Shown piece by piece: positions 26,762-36,655 of a stretch of 64,000 nucleotides of DNA. The notes beneath the pieces were generated by a model. It had not been told where the DNA came from and ran no database searches. It was given only the letters and a program-made list of their open reading frames with translations. The stretch is taken from contig NZ_CP060039.1 in assembly GCF_014211915.1 (NCBI RefSeq), positions 2,046,001 to 2,110,000 of the forward strand, read 5' to 3'. The first letter of the stretch is position 1. Every line of letters starts with the position of its first letter. The stretch comes from Burkholderia cenocepacia (GTDB lineage: Bacteria > Pseudomonadota > Gammaproteobacteria > Burkholderiales > Burkholderiaceae). A program made the translations under genes and the position numbers.

Positions 26762-28645
26762 TCAGCGCCGCTGGCGGGTTTTCGCGTCGAGATACGCGCG
26801 ATGGGCATCCGCGACGCCGGCGCGTTCGGACACCTGCGGCACCGCGACTTCCCACCACGCGCCGCCGTCGTCGGTCGTGCGCTGGTGCGTGGTGTCGATC
26901 ACGAGCACCTGGCTGGTCGTCGCCGCACGCGCGCGCTTCATTTCGTGGCGCAGCTCGGCAATGTCGCGCACGTGCACGGCTTCGGCGCCCATCGAGCGTG
27001 CATGCATCGCGAAGTCGATCGTCGAGCGTTCGCCGCCTTCGGGCACGCAGTCGTCGAGCATGTTGTTGAAGCTCGCGCCGCCGCAATTGAGTTGCAGCCG
27101 CTCGATGCAGCCGTAGCCGCGGTTGTCGAGGATCACGACGATGATCTTGCGGCCGAGCATCACGGAGGTCGCGAGTTCCGCATTGAGCATCATGTACGAG
27201 CCGTCGCCGACGATCACGATGACTTCGCGCTCGGGCCGCGCGAGCTTCGCGCCGAGGCCGCCCGCGACTTCGTAGCCCATGCACGAATACGCATAGTCCA
27301 TGTGGTAGTTGCCCGGCATGCCGCTGCGCCACAGTTTGTGCAGTTCGGCCGGCAGCGTGCCGGCCGCGCACACGACCAGATCGTCGCGGGCGCTGTCGCG
27401 CCCCGCGTCGGCCGCGGAGTCGCGCACCGCGCCGATCACTTCGGCGTCGTACGGCAGCGTGTCCTTCGGAATCCGGGTGGTCAGGTCCGTCACGCGCGCG
27501 TTCCACGCGGCGGCCTGATCGCGGTTCGCGGCGGTCCACGCCGGATCGGCGCGCCAGCCGGCCAGCGCGGCCGACAGTTGCCCGAGGCCGGTGCGCGCAT
27601 CGGCCACCAGTTGCCGGCCGCGCTTCTTGCCCGCGTCGAACGGCTGCACGTTCAGGCTCAGCAGCGTCGCGTCGCCGTAGAGCGCGTGCGAGCCGGTCGT
27701 GAAATCCTGCAGCCGCGTGCCGACCGCGAACACGACGTCGGCCTGCGCGGCCGCGCGGTTCGCGGCGGGCGAGCCCGTCACGCCGATCGAGCCGAGGTTC
27801 AGCGGGTGATCCCACGCGAGGCTGCCCTTGCCGGCCTGCGATTCGGCGACCGGCACGCCGTGCGTATCGGCGAACGTGCGCAGCGCATCCCACGCCTGGC
27901 TGTACAGCACGCCGCCGCCGGCGACGATCAGCGGCTTCTTCGCGGCCTTCAGCACGTCGAGCGCATCGGCGAGTTCGAGCGCGTCGGCCGGCGGCCGGCG
28001 CATCCGGATCAGCGGCGGCGCGAAGAAATCCTCGGGCCAGTCGTACGCGAAGGTCTGCACATCCTGCGGCAGCGCGAGACACACGGGCCCGCATTGTGCG
28101 GGATCGGTCATCACCTGGATCGCGCGCGGCAGCGCGACGAGCAATTGCTCCGGCGACGTGATGCGGTCGAAGTAGCGCGTCACGGGCCGGAAGCAGTCGT
28201 TCGCGCTGACGTCGCCCTGTTCGAAATCCTCGACCTGCTGCAGCACCGGGTCGGGCAGCCGCGACACGAACACGTCGCCGGGCAGCAGCAGCAGCGGCAA
28301 GCGGCCGACGTGCGCGAGCGCGGCGGAGGTCAGCATGTTGGTGGCGCCGGGGCCGATGCTCGACGTCGCGGCCATCATCCGCTGGCGGAAATTCGCCTTC
28401 GCGAACGCGATGGCCGCGTTGGCCATCCCTTGCTCGTTGTGTGCGCGAAACGTCGGCAGCCGGTCTTTCTCCGCATGGAGCGCTTCGCCGAGCCCGGCCA
28501 CGTTGCCGTGGCCGAAGATCGCGAACACGCCGCCGCAGTACGGCAGGATCTCGGTGTGGCCGTCGGGCTGGACGACTTCGGCGCGCAGGGCGGCCAGGTA
28601 GCGCACGAGCGCCTGGCTGACGGTCAGTCTTACGGTGGTGGTCAT
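26762..28645 (-). CDS. iolD: 3D-(3,5/4)-trihydroxycyclohexane-1,2-dione acylhydrolase
   Basis: 627 residues, a thiamine-diphosphate enzyme of the acetolactate synthase fold that opens the ring of the IolE product to 5-deoxy-glucuronate. Domains in order: N-terminal PYR domain (VFAIFGHGNVAGLGEAL, with HNEQGMANAAIAFAK supplying the catalytic Glu), central domain, and C-terminal PP domain with the ThDP/Mg motif GDGSYMMLNAELATSVMLGRKIIVVILDN. Length and motifs match IolD. 60 bp upstream of iolE and 46 bp after the iolC stop. Confidence 0.96.
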   Translation of the reverse strand: MTTTVRLTVSQALVRYLAALRAEVVQPDGHTEILPYCGGVFAIFGHGNVAGLGEALHAEKDRLPTFRAHNEQGMANAAIAFAKANFRQRMMAATSSIGPGATNMLTSAALAHVGRLPLLLLPGDVFVSRLPDPVLQQVEDFEQGDVSANDCFRPVTRYFDRITSPEQLLVALPRAIQVMTDPAQCGPVCLALPQDVQTFAYDWPEDFFAPPLIRMRRPPADALELADALDVLKAAKKPLIVAGGGVLYSQAWDALRTFADTHGVPVAESQAGKGSLAWDHPLNLGSIGVTGSPAANRAAAQADVVFAVGTRLQDFTTGSHALYGDATLLSLNVQPFDAGKKRGRQLVADARTGLGQLSAALAGWRADPAWTAANRDQAAAWNARVTDLTTRIPKDTLPYDAEVIGAVRDSAADAGRDSARDDLVVCAAGTLPAELHKLWRSGMPGNYHMDYAYSCMGYEVAGGLGAKLARPEREVIVIVGDGSYMMLNAELATSVMLGRKIIVVILDNRGYGCIERLQLNCGGASFNNMLDDCVPEGGERSTIDFAMHARSMGAEAVHVRDIAELRHEMKRARAATTSQVLVIDTTHQRTTDDGGAWWEVAVPQVSERAGVADAHRAYLDAKTRQRR

Positions 28646-28691
28646 CGTCGGTCGATAGAGAGAAGTCGGGTGGTCGTCACGAACACGGGCA

Positions 28692-30647
28692 TCAGGCTGC
28701 GGCGGCGCGCGCGGCGGTACGTCGGCCCAGCCACGCGTCGACCAGTTGCGCGAAGTTGCCGGCCACTTCGTCGATCAGCGCCTGATCGTCGATCCGGCCC
28801 GCGAACCAGTTCAGCGACGCATCGGCCCACAGCGTGCGCCCGACCATGAAGCCCTTGACGATCGGGTTGGTCGCCGAGCGGAAGCTGTCGATCAGGTATT
28901 GCAGCGGCTGGTTCAGCCCGAGGATCACCGCGCCGCGGCAGTGCGGATCGCGCTCGGCGATCAGCGCGGCGAGCCGCGCCCAGCCGTCGGCGGTGAGCGG
29001 CGTGAGCTTCCACCATTCGGGCTTCACGCCGAGGTTGTAGAAGCGCGCGATCGTGCGCAGCACCGCGTCGTCCTCGGTGCCGGCCGGCGTGACCGCGCGC
29101 GGCGGAATCATTTCCAGCAGCAGCTCGTTGCCGCTCGCGCGCGTGGCTTCCCACAGTTCCAGCACGCGCTGCTCCTGCTCGACGCGCAGGTCGACGGGGT
29201 CGTCGGGGTGATAGTGGACGAGGCACTTCACGACCTGTTCGGTCGGCCAGTGCGTGAGCGACGAGCCGACCGAGCGTGTGTCGTCGAAGCGCAGCGGCCG
29301 CGAGCCCGGCAGTTCGACCGGGCGGCCGACCCACCAGCCGCGCCCGGTGGCCGACGCGAGCGCGTCGCTGCCGTATGCGCCGCCGTCGATCAGCACGCCG
29401 ACGTGGCCGGCGATCCCGCGATCGCGCTCGACCTGTTCGACCGCGCGCACGAGCAGGCGCTTCAGCGTCTTGATCCGCGCTTCGTCCGCGCCGGCCTGCA
29501 CCGCCAGCTCGTAGAACTGGCTGCGATGGTCGAACGCCATCACGCACAGGTCGTCCCATTCGCGGCGCGGTACCGTCACGCGATGCAGGTGCGCGAGCGT
29601 ACGGTCGGCGTCGACCTGCGGATTGCGGCTGCCGTCGAACCAGTGCGCGAGTTCGGCCGGCGTCGGCATCGCGGCCGAGCATGCGTGGCGCGACACGACG
29701 ATCGCGCCGCACGCGTTCGCGATGCGCGTCGATTCGGCCCAGTCGCGCCCGCGCAGCAGCCCCGACAGCAGGCCGGACAGGAACGCATCGCCCGCACCGA
29801 GCACGTTCAGCACTTCGACGCGCTCGCCGAGAAAGGTCGGCGCAGCGTCGATGCTGGCCGGAATGTCGCCTTCGATCACGCAGCAGCCGAGCGCGCCGCG
29901 CTTGACGACCAGCGTCGCGTTCGTGATCGCGCGCACCGCCTGCAACGACCCGATCAGGTCATGCGGCACGCCGCCCGCGATCAGGAATTCCTCCTCGGTG
30001 CCGACCAGCAGGTCGAATTCGCCGAGTACCTGCTGCAGCTGCCGCGTCACCTGCGCGTCGGGCACGTAACGGTTTTCGCCGGCGCCGCGTGCGGTCAACC
30101 CCCACAGCACCGGCCGGTAGTCGATGTCGAGGATGCGGACCGCGCCGTGGCGGCGCGCATATCCGAGCGCAGTCAGCGACGCCTCGCGCGTGCCCGGCGT
30201 CGACAGATGCGTGCCGGTGATCGCCAGCGCGCGGCAACCGGCGATGAAATCCTCGCTGATCTCGTCGGCGCGCACGGCCATGTCCGCGCAGTTCTCGCGC
30301 ACGAACAGCAGCGGGAACGTATCGCGATCCTTCAGCCCGAGCAGCACCAGCGCGGTGAGGCGCTCGCGGTCGGTCTGCAGCTGGCTCGTGTCGCAGCCTT
30401 CGCGCTCGAGCGTCTCGCGCAGGAAGCGGCCCATCTGCTCGTCGCCGACGCGCGAAATCATCGCGGTCTTCAGCCCGAGCCGCGCGACGCCGAACGCGAC
30501 GTTGCCCGACGAGCCGCCGAGATACATCTGGAAGCTGCGCGCGTCCTCGAGGCGGCTGCCGTACTGCTGCGCATAGAGATCGACGGCCACGCGGCCGAGG
30601 CAGGCGAGATCGATGGGGCGGTCACTCGGAAAGTTCAGCAGGCTCAT
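28692..30647 (-). CDS. iolC: Bifunctional 5-dehydro-2-deoxygluconokinase / DUF2090 aldolase-like protein
   Basis: 651 residues from ATG 30647 (a GTG at 30659 would add four). Residues about 1-325 are a PfkB-family sugar kinase: LGGSSGNVAFGVARLGL near the start and VLNVLGAGDAFLSGLLSGLL with the catalytic GAGD Asp. Residues about 340-651 are a DUF2090 domain (VMAFDHRSQFYELA, LLLEMIPPRAV, GLNQPL, IVKGFMVGRTLW), related to class I aldolases. The kinase phosphorylates 2-deoxy-5-keto-gluconate; the fused domain probably cleaves the product to dihydroxyacetone phosphate and malonate semialdehyde, because no separate iolJ is present. First gene of the minus-strand operon. Confidence 0.93.
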   Translation of the reverse strand: MSLLNFPSDRPIDLACLGRVAVDLYAQQYGSRLEDARSFQMYLGGSSGNVAFGVARLGLKTAMISRVGDEQMGRFLRETLEREGCDTSQLQTDRERLTALVLLGLKDRDTFPLLFVRENCADMAVRADEISEDFIAGCRALAITGTHLSTPGTREASLTALGYARRHGAVRILDIDYRPVLWGLTARGAGENRYVPDAQVTRQLQQVLGEFDLLVGTEEEFLIAGGVPHDLIGSLQAVRAITNATLVVKRGALGCCVIEGDIPASIDAAPTFLGERVEVLNVLGAGDAFLSGLLSGLLRGRDWAESTRIANACGAIVVSRHACSAAMPTPAELAHWFDGSRNPQVDADRTLAHLHRVTVPRREWDDLCVMAFDHRSQFYELAVQAGADEARIKTLKRLLVRAVEQVERDRGIAGHVGVLIDGGAYGSDALASATGRGWWVGRPVELPGSRPLRFDDTRSVGSSLTHWPTEQVVKCLVHYHPDDPVDLRVEQEQRVLELWEATRASGNELLLEMIPPRAVTPAGTEDDAVLRTIARFYNLGVKPEWWKLTPLTADGWARLAALIAERDPHCRGAVILGLNQPLQYLIDSFRSATNPIVKGFMVGRTLWADASLNWFAGRIDDQALIDEVAGNFAQLVDAWLGRRTAARAAAA

Positions 30648-30792
30648 ATCACGTGTCACGCTCGCGGCCGGCGTTCGGCGCTGCCGGCAGATTAGGGGAC
30701 CGATCCAGTGGCGACTGTCCGCGGCCCATGCCGCACGACATGAGGCTGCCTGCCACCGGGAGTCGGGCTACGGAACGGAGTCTAGACTTTTT

Positions 30793-30806
30793 GGAAATAC
30801 AGTTCC
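30793..30806. promoter_or_regulatory. Candidate IolR (RpiR-family) operator 1
   Basis: GGAA-ATACAG-TTCC, an exact match to the GGAA-N6-TTCC palindrome reported for the RpiR-type inositol regulator of rhizobia. It lies between iolC and the importer genes, whose cluster encodes an RpiR protein at 39070. Confidence 0.7.
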
Positions 30807-30822
30807 CTAGGTGAAATCACGT

Positions 30823-30836
30823 AGAAATAAATTTCC
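30823..30836. promoter_or_regulatory. Candidate IolR operator 2
   Basis: AGAA-ATAAAT-TTCC, one mismatch from GGAA-N6-TTCC, exactly 30 bp (about three helical turns) from operator 1, so two regulator dimers would bind one face of the DNA. Confidence 0.55.
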
Positions 30837-30964
30837 AAATTTTCGAGGAAGTGATCTACAGTTTCATCCGGATGCTTCAGTCCCGATCGGACCAGATCGG
30901 ACTCGGCCCGGCGGCGCGCAACGCGCCGTCTTCCGCCCCCCGGAGATGAGGAGACAGATTGATC

Positions 30965-31891
30965 ATGAAGACCAAGCTGATGGCCGTCGCGGCCGCCGCG
31001 ATCCTGGCTGCGCCGCTCGCGCATGCCGAGAAGATCGGCGTGACGATGGCATCGTTCGACGACACGTTCCTGACCATCCTGCGCAACAGCATCGCCGATT
31101 CGGCGAAGAAGGACGGCGCGACGGTGCAGATCGAGGACGGCGGCAATGACGTCGGCAAGCAGTTGAGCCAGGTCCAGAACATGATCGCGCAGAAGGTCGA
31201 CGCGATCATCGTGAATCCGGTCGATACCGACGCGACGCCGAAGATCACGAAGATGGTGACCGCGGCGAAGATTCCGCTCATCTACGTGAACCGCAAGCCG
31301 GTCGACTTCGACAAGCTGCCGGCCGGCGTCGCGGTCGTCGCGTCCGACGAAAAGCAGTCGGGCACGCTGCAGGCGCGCCAGGTGTGCAAGCTGCTCGGCG
31401 GCAAGGGCGACCTCCTGGTGCTGATGGGTGAGCTGTCCAACGAATCGGCGCGCGCGCGCACCAAGGACATCGAGGACGTGATCGCGACGAAGGAATGCTC
31501 GGGCATGAAGATCGTCGACAAGCGCGAAGGCAAGTGGAGCCGCACGCAGGGCCAGGACATCACGATGAACTGGCTGAGCTCCGGGACGAAGTTCGACGCG
31601 ATCGTGTCGAACAACGACGAAATGGCGATCGGCGCGATCAACGCGCTGAAGGCCGCGCGCAAGCTCACGCCGAAGACGGTCGTCGCCGGTATCGACGCGA
31701 CGCCGGACGGGCTCGCGGCGATGAAGGCCGGCGAGCTGAAGGTGTCGGTCTACCAGAATGCGACCGGGCAGGGCGCGCAGGCGGTGGCCGCGGCGCTCAA
31801 GCTCGCGAAGAAGCAGCCGGTCGATCGCTACGTGAACGTGCCGTTCGAGCTCGTGACGCCGGAGAACATGAACCAGTACGCGAAGCACTGA
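30965..31891 (+). CDS. Sugar/inositol ABC transporter periplasmic binding protein
   Basis: 308 residues with a signal peptide ([21 protein letters not shown]). Mature protein is a type I periplasmic-binding fold of the RbsB/IbpA group: [37 protein letters not shown], and [28 protein letters not shown]. Genomic position between iolC and the rest of the importer makes myo-inositol the likely ligand. It is followed 68 bp later by the ATPase gene. Probably induced when the RpiR regulator releases the upstream operators. Confidence 0.93.
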   Translation: MKTKLMAVAAAAILAAPLAHAEKIGVTMASFDDTFLTILRNSIADSAKKDGATVQIEDGGNDVGKQLSQVQNMIAQKVDAIIVNPVDTDATPKITKMVTAAKIPLIYVNRKPVDFDKLPAGVAVVASDEKQSGTLQARQVCKLLGGKGDLLVLMGELSNESARARTKDIEDVIATKECSGMKIVDKREGKWSRTQGQDITMNWLSSGTKFDAIVSNNDEMAIGAINALKAARKLTPKTVVAGIDATPDGLAAMKAGELKVSVYQNATGQGAQAVAAALKLAKKQPVDRYVNVPFELVTPENMNQYAKH

Positions 31892-31959
31892 CCGGTTTTT
31901 CCGCTGAACTGCGCGGGCCCGGCGCGGCCGGGTTCGCGCGCGATTTTCGAGGAACGTCC

Positions 31960-33534
31960 ATGTTTACAGCCAGGATCGCGCGCTCGATGGCCAGCGAAAG
32001 CGCGCCGGCCGCGTCGTCCGCCGCGCCGGGTTCGTCCGGTGCGCCCATGGCCGACTGCGTGCTCGAGGTGCGCGGCGTCGGCAAGTCCTTTCCCGGCGTC
32101 GTCGCGCTCGACGGTGTGCAGTTCCGCGTGCGCCGCGGCACCGTGCATGCGCTGATGGGCGAGAACGGCGCCGGCAAGTCCACGCTGATGAAGATCATCG
32201 CGGGCGTCTACACGCCCGACCAGGGCGAAATCCTGATCAACGGCGAACCGGTCGTGCTGAACGGCCCGCTCGATGCGCTCGACCGCGGCATCGCGATGAT
32301 CCATCAGGAACTCAACCTGATGCCGTACATGACGGTCGCGGAGAACATCTGGATTCGCCGCGAACCGAAGAACCGTTTCGGCCTGATCGATCACGCCGAG
32401 CTGCGCCGCCGCACGGCCGCGCTGTTCGAGCGGCTGTCGATCGACATCGATCCGGAAACCGACGTGCGCACGCTGACCGTCGCGAGCCGCCAGATGGTCG
32501 AGATCGCGAAGGCCGTGTCGTTCGACTCGGACGTGCTGATCATGGACGAGCCGACCTCCGCGCTGACCGAGAAGGAAGTCACGCACCTGTTCCGGATCAT
32601 TCGCCAGCTGCGCGAGCAGGGCAAGGGCATCGTCTACATCACCCACAAGATGAACGAGCTGTTCGAGATCGCCGACGAGTTCTCGGTGTTTCGCGACGGC
32701 AAGTACATCGGCACGCATGCGTCGAGCGACGTCACGCGCGACGACATCATCCGCATGATGGTCGGGCGCGAGATCACGCAGATGTTCCCGAAAGAAGACG
32801 TGCCGATCGGCGACGTTGTGCTGTCGGTGAAGGATCTCTGCGTCGACGGCGTGTTCCGCGACGTGAGCTTCGAGCTGCGCGCGGGTGAAATCCTCGGCGT
32901 CGCGGGCCTCGTCGGCTCGGGGCGCTCGAACGTCGCGGAGGCGCTGTTCGGCGTCGTGCCGGCCACCTCGGGCGAGATCCGCATCGACGGCAAGCCGGTG
33001 CGTATTGCGACGCCCGCGCAGGCGATGAAACACGGGATGGCGTTTCTCACCGAGGACCGCAAGGATTCCGGCTGCTTCCTGAATCTCGACCTGCTCGCGA
33101 ACATGGAAGCGGCGGTGCTGAGCCGCCGCTACGTGAAGTTCAATTTCGTGCAGCAGGCGCAGTTGAAGCGCGACTGCGAGGAAATGAGCCGGATGCTGCG
33201 CGTGAAGTCGCCCGGGCTGCACGAGGAAATCCAGAACCTGTCGGGCGGCAACCAGCAGAAGGTGCTGATCGGCCGATGGCTGCTTACGCAACCGCGCATC
33301 CTGATCCTCGACGAACCGACGCGCGGTATCGACGTCGGCGCGAAGGCCGAGATTCACCGGCTCGTCAGCGCGCTCGCCGGCAAGGGCGTCGCGGTGCTGA
33401 TGATCTCGTCGGAAATGCCGGAAGTGCTGGGGATGAGCGATCGCGTGATGGTGATGCACGAAGGGCGCATGACCGGCATCGTCGATCGCAAGGACGCCGA
33501 CCAGGTCCGCATCATGGATCTCGCGTCGCGCTGA
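31960..33534 (+). CDS. Sugar/inositol ABC transporter ATPase (two ABC domains)
   Basis: 524 residues from ATG 31960 (GAGGAAC just upstream), with an approximately 30-residue Ala/Ser-rich leader before the first domain. Domain 1 (about 30-265): Walker [11 protein letters not shown], Walker [11 protein letters not shown]. Domain 2 (about 280-524): GLVGSGRS, signature [28 protein letters not shown]. This RbsA/MglA architecture, including the Arg in the second P-loop, is usual for monosaccharide importers. Drives uptake with the neighbouring binding protein and permease. Confidence 0.95.
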   Translation: MFTARIARSMASESAPAASSAAPGSSGAPMADCVLEVRGVGKSFPGVVALDGVQFRVRRGTVHALMGENGAGKSTLMKIIAGVYTPDQGEILINGEPVVLNGPLDALDRGIAMIHQELNLMPYMTVAENIWIRREPKNRFGLIDHAELRRRTAALFERLSIDIDPETDVRTLTVASRQMVEIAKAVSFDSDVLIMDEPTSALTEKEVTHLFRIIRQLREQGKGIVYITHKMNELFEIADEFSVFRDGKYIGTHASSDVTRDDIIRMMVGREITQMFPKEDVPIGDVVLSVKDLCVDGVFRDVSFELRAGEILGVAGLVGSGRSNVAEALFGVVPATSGEIRIDGKPVRIATPAQAMKHGMAFLTEDRKDSGCFLNLDLLANMEAAVLSRRYVKFNFVQQAQLKRDCEEMSRMLRVKSPGLHEEIQNLSGGNQQKVLIGRWLLTQPRILILDEPTRGIDVGAKAEIHRLVSALAGKGVAVLMISSEMPEVLGMSDRVMVMHEGRMTGIVDRKDADQVRIMDLASR

Positions 33535-33561
33535 GCCGCAACAAGATTGGAGACAACTGAA

Positions 33562-34587
33562 ATGGGCAACCTGAACCCGGTCGCGGATGCGCAGACCATG
33601 ACACTCAAGTCGCGGCATGCGAAGTGGCCGCCCGAACTGAGCATCTTCCTGGTGCTGGTCGGCATCAGCCTGTTCTTCGAGGTCGTCGGCTGGATCGTCG
33701 TCGGCCAGAGCTTCCTGTTCAATGCCGAGCGGCTCGAGATCATCGTGCTGCAGATGGCCGTGATCGGCATCATCGCGGTCGGCGTGAACCTCGTGATCAT
33801 CACCAGCGGGATCGACCTGTCGTCCGGGTCGGTCGTCGCGGCGGCCGCCGTCGTGTCGGCGAGCCTCGCGCAGGTGTCCGACTTCCCGCGCGCGGTGTTT
33901 CCGCACCTCACCGACCTACCGGTCATCTGGCCGGTGCTGGCCGGCGTGTGCGTCGGGCTGCTGGTGGGCCTCCTGAACGGCACGCTGATCGCGCTGACGG
34001 GCATCCCGCCGTTCATCGCGACGCTCGGCACGATGGTCGCCGCGCGCGGCTTCGCGAAGTGGTTCACCAACGGGATGCCGGTGTCGATGCTGACCGACCC
34101 GTTCGCGGCGATCGGCGCAGGGGCGAATCCGGTGATCATCTTCCTGGTGGTGGCCGCGATCTTCCACGTCGTGCTGCGCTACACGCGCTTCGGCAAGTAC
34201 ACCTATGCGATCGGCGCGAACCGCCACGCGGCCGTCGTGTCGGGCATCAACGTCACGCGGCACCTGATCTTCGTCTATGCGATCGCGGGCCTGTTGAGCG
34301 GCATCGCCGGCACCGTGACGGCCGCGCGTGCGATCTCCGGCCAGTCGGGCATGGGCGTGATGTACGAGCTCGATGCGATCGCGGCCGTCGTGATCGGCGG
34401 CACGTCGCTGTCGGGCGGCCTCGGCCGCGTGACGGGCACCGTGATCGGCGTGCTGATCCTCGGCGTGATGACGTCGGGCTTCACGTTCATCCGCATCGAC
34501 GCGTACTACCAGGAGATGGTCAAGGGCGCGATCATCGTCGCGGCCGTGATCGCCGACCAGTACCGCAACAAGAAGTCGCGTCGTTGA
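33562..34587 (+). CDS. Sugar/inositol ABC transporter permease
   Basis: 341 residues, RbsC-like inner-membrane permease with about eight to ten membrane segments; IGVNLVIITSGIDLSSGSVVAAAAVV and the GRVTGTVIGVLILGVMTSGFTFIRI segment are the family hallmarks. TTGGAGA lies upstream of ATG 33562, 27 bp after the ATPase stop. Third gene of the importer, transcribed with binding protein and ATPase. Confidence 0.94.
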   Translation: MGNLNPVADAQTMTLKSRHAKWPPELSIFLVLVGISLFFEVVGWIVVGQSFLFNAERLEIIVLQMAVIGIIAVGVNLVIITSGIDLSSGSVVAAAAVVSASLAQVSDFPRAVFPHLTDLPVIWPVLAGVCVGLLVGLLNGTLIALTGIPPFIATLGTMVAARGFAKWFTNGMPVSMLTDPFAAIGAGANPVIIFLVVAAIFHVVLRYTRFGKYTYAIGANRHAAVVSGINVTRHLIFVYAIAGLLSGIAGTVTAARAISGQSGMGVMYELDAIAAVVIGGTSLSGGLGRVTGTVIGVLILGVMTSGFTFIRIDAYYQEMVKGAIIVAAVIADQYRNKKSRR

Positions 34588-34630
34588 GCGCACGCGTGAT
34601 CCAGAAATCAGACTTCGCAAAGGACACCCG

Positions 34631-35542
34631 ATGAAGATCGCGCTGGACCCCTACATGATTCGCCACCTGCCGCTCGACCGGCTGCCGCACGCGGTGGCCG
34701 AGCTCGGCTACGACCAGATCGAGCTGTCGCCGCGCAGCGACTTTCTCGACTGGTGGGTGATGCCGCGCGCGACCCGCGAACGCATGGCCGCATTCCGCCA
34801 GGCGATGCGCGCGAGCGGCGTGGGCCTCGCGTCGCTGCAGCCGATGTACCGCTGGGCGAGCCCGTTCGACGACGAGCGCCAATGGGCGGTGCGCTGCTGG
34901 AAGAAGGCGATCGAGGTGGCAGTCGAGATGGAGTGCCCGCTGATGGTGTCGGAGTTCGGGCGCGGCGCGTCGCCCGAGCGCTCGGTCGGCGAGCGGCCGG
35001 GCGCGAACCCGAAGGAGCTGTGCGAGGCCGCGTGGTTCCGCTCGATGGACGAACTGCTGCCGATCCTCGAGCGCGAACGCATCGTGCTGTCGGTCGAGCC
35101 GCATCCGGAGGACTGGATCGAGCAGTTGCAGCCGGCGATCGACATCGTCACGAATCTCGGTTCGCCGTCGTTGAAGCTGTCGTATATCGCGCCGCACACG
35201 TTCTACTACGGCGACGACATGGCCGCGATGATCGCGCAGGCCGCGCCGATCCTCGCGCACGTGCGCGTGGCCGACACGTTCGACCACCGCAAGAGCAGCC
35301 AGCTGCGCTACATCGTGAACCCGCCCGGCTCGAACCAGATCCGCGTGCACCAGCATCTCGACATCGGGCAGGGCGAGATCGACTGGGACCTGTTTTTCCG
35401 CGCGCTCGGCGCCGCCGGCTTCGACGGCGTGATGTCGTCGTGCGTGTTCGCGTGGGAGGACCGCGCGGAAGCGTCGTCGCGCTACATGCGCGACGCGATC
35501 CAGCGCTACGTCGATCGCCATTTCGATCGCACCGCGCGCTGA
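34631..35542 (+). CDS. TIM-barrel sugar isomerase/epimerase, IolH-like
   Basis: 303 residues of the AP endonuclease 2-type TIM-barrel superfamily. Starts MKIALDPYMIRHLPLDRLPHAVAELGYDQIELSPR; conserved metal-site candidates are Glu in SVEPHPEDW, Asp/His in VADTFDHRK and His in HQHLDIGQGEIDW. Similar genes lie in inositol clusters as iolH, whose biochemical role is not well established. It follows the permease by 43 bp with an AAAGGACACCCG leader, so it belongs to the same operon. Confidence 0.8.
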   Translation: MKIALDPYMIRHLPLDRLPHAVAELGYDQIELSPRSDFLDWWVMPRATRERMAAFRQAMRASGVGLASLQPMYRWASPFDDERQWAVRCWKKAIEVAVEMECPLMVSEFGRGASPERSVGERPGANPKELCEAAWFRSMDELLPILERERIVLSVEPHPEDWIEQLQPAIDIVTNLGSPSLKLSYIAPHTFYYGDDMAAMIAQAAPILAHVRVADTFDHRKSSQLRYIVNPPGSNQIRVHQHLDIGQGEIDWDLFFRALGAAGFDGVMSSCVFAWEDRAEASSRYMRDAIQRYVDRHFDRTAR

Positions 35543-35612
35543 CTGATGACCGATTGCTGACCGGCGCGGCACGGGCCGCGCCGCTGATGAACGAACGACT
35601 GGAGAGAACTGC

Positions 35613-36626
35613 ATGACCTTGCAAATCGGCGTGATCGGCTGCGGCGCGATCGGCCAGGACCACATTCGCAGACTGACGCGCACGCTGTCCGGCGCGCGCG
35701 TCGTGGCCGTCAACGACATCGATCCGCAGCAGGCGCGCGACGCGGTGACGAAGTACGGGCTCGACGCCGAGATCTACGGCGACGGCCACGAAGTGGTCGC
35801 GGCCGCCGACGTGCAGGCCGTGCTCGTCACGTCATGGGGGCCGACGCACGAAGCGTTCGTGCTCGACGCGATCGCGCACGGCAAGCCGGTGTTCTGCGAG
35901 AAGCCGCTCGCGGTGACGGCGGAAGGCTGCATGCGCATCGTCGAAGCCGAAGTCGCGCACGGCAAGCGGCTCGTGCAGGTCGGCTTCATGCGGCCGTACG
36001 ACGAAGGCTATCGCGCGCTCAAGCGCGTGATCGACAGCGGCCAGATCGGCGCGCCGCTGATGCTGCATTGCGCGCACCGCAACCAGTCGGTCGGCGAGCG
36101 CTACACGACCGACATGGCGATCACCGACACGCTGATCCACGAGCTCGACGTGCTGCGCTGGCTGCTCGGCGAGGACTATGCGAGCGCGCAGGTCGTCTAT
36201 CCGAAGAAGACGCGCCATGCATCCGCGCATCTCGCCGATCCGCAGATCGTGCTGCTCGAAACCGCGAGCGGCGTGCGCATCGACGTCGAGATCTTCGTGA
36301 ACTGCCAGTACGGCTACGACATCCAGTGCGAGGTCGTCGGCGAGCAGGGCATCGCGAAGCTGCCCGATCCGCCGGCCGTCGGGCTCAAGCATGCGGCGCG
36401 GCAGTCGGTCGAGATCATGACCGACTGGAAGGAGCGCTTCATCGCGTCGTACGACGTCGAGCTGCAGGCGTTCATCGACGGCGTGCGGCAGGGCGCGCTG
36501 ACCGGGCCGTCCGCGTGGGACGGCTACGCGGCGGCGGTCGCGGCCGACGCGTGCGTGCGGGCCCAGCAGAGCGGCGCGGTCGAGGCGATCGCGATGGCCG
36601 AGCGTCCCGCGTTCTATCGCGGCTGA
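35613..36626 (+). CDS. iolG: Inositol 2-dehydrogenase
   Basis: 337 residues, Gfo/Idh/MocA family. Rossmann motif [12 protein letters not shown] (residues 5-16), the catalytic-region CEKPLAVT (Lys of EKP) and the substrate-site segment [17 protein letters not shown] with the Asp/His pair typical of IolG. Oxidises myo-inositol to 2-keto-myo-inositol (scyllo-inosose) with NAD. Of the two Gfo/Idh genes in the cluster this is the closer match to IolG/IdhA. GGAGAG lies 9 bp before ATG 35613. Confidence 0.92.
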   Translation: MTLQIGVIGCGAIGQDHIRRLTRTLSGARVVAVNDIDPQQARDAVTKYGLDAEIYGDGHEVVAAADVQAVLVTSWGPTHEAFVLDAIAHGKPVFCEKPLAVTAEGCMRIVEAEVAHGKRLVQVGFMRPYDEGYRALKRVIDSGQIGAPLMLHCAHRNQSVGERYTTDMAITDTLIHELDVLRWLLGEDYASAQVVYPKKTRHASAHLADPQIVLLETASGVRIDVEIFVNCQYGYDIQCEVVGEQGIAKLPDPPAVGLKHAARQSVEIMTDWKERFIASYDVELQAFIDGVRQGALTGPSAWDGYAAAVAADACVRAQQSGAVEAIAMAERPAFYRG

Positions 36627-36655
36627 CCGGTCGCTTACCTGCCGGAGAGACCGAC

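Larger units (their letters stand above)
30660..30964. promoter_or_regulatory. Divergent iolC / inositol-importer control region
   Basis: 305 bp between the divergently transcribed iolC and substrate-binding-protein genes. The core (30781-30850) is strikingly AT-rich for this genome and contains two IolR-like palindromes and a long inverted repeat, TTTGGAAAT at 30790-30798 with ATTTCCAAA at 30831-30839. No small gene is visible. Clear -10/-35 pairs could not be assigned. Confidence 0.6.

Noticed and set aside
32900..32945. Arg in the second P-loop (GLVGSGRS) of the sugar ATPase as an anomaly
   Set aside because: This is the normal state of RbsA/MglA-type second domains, unlike the LivF case.
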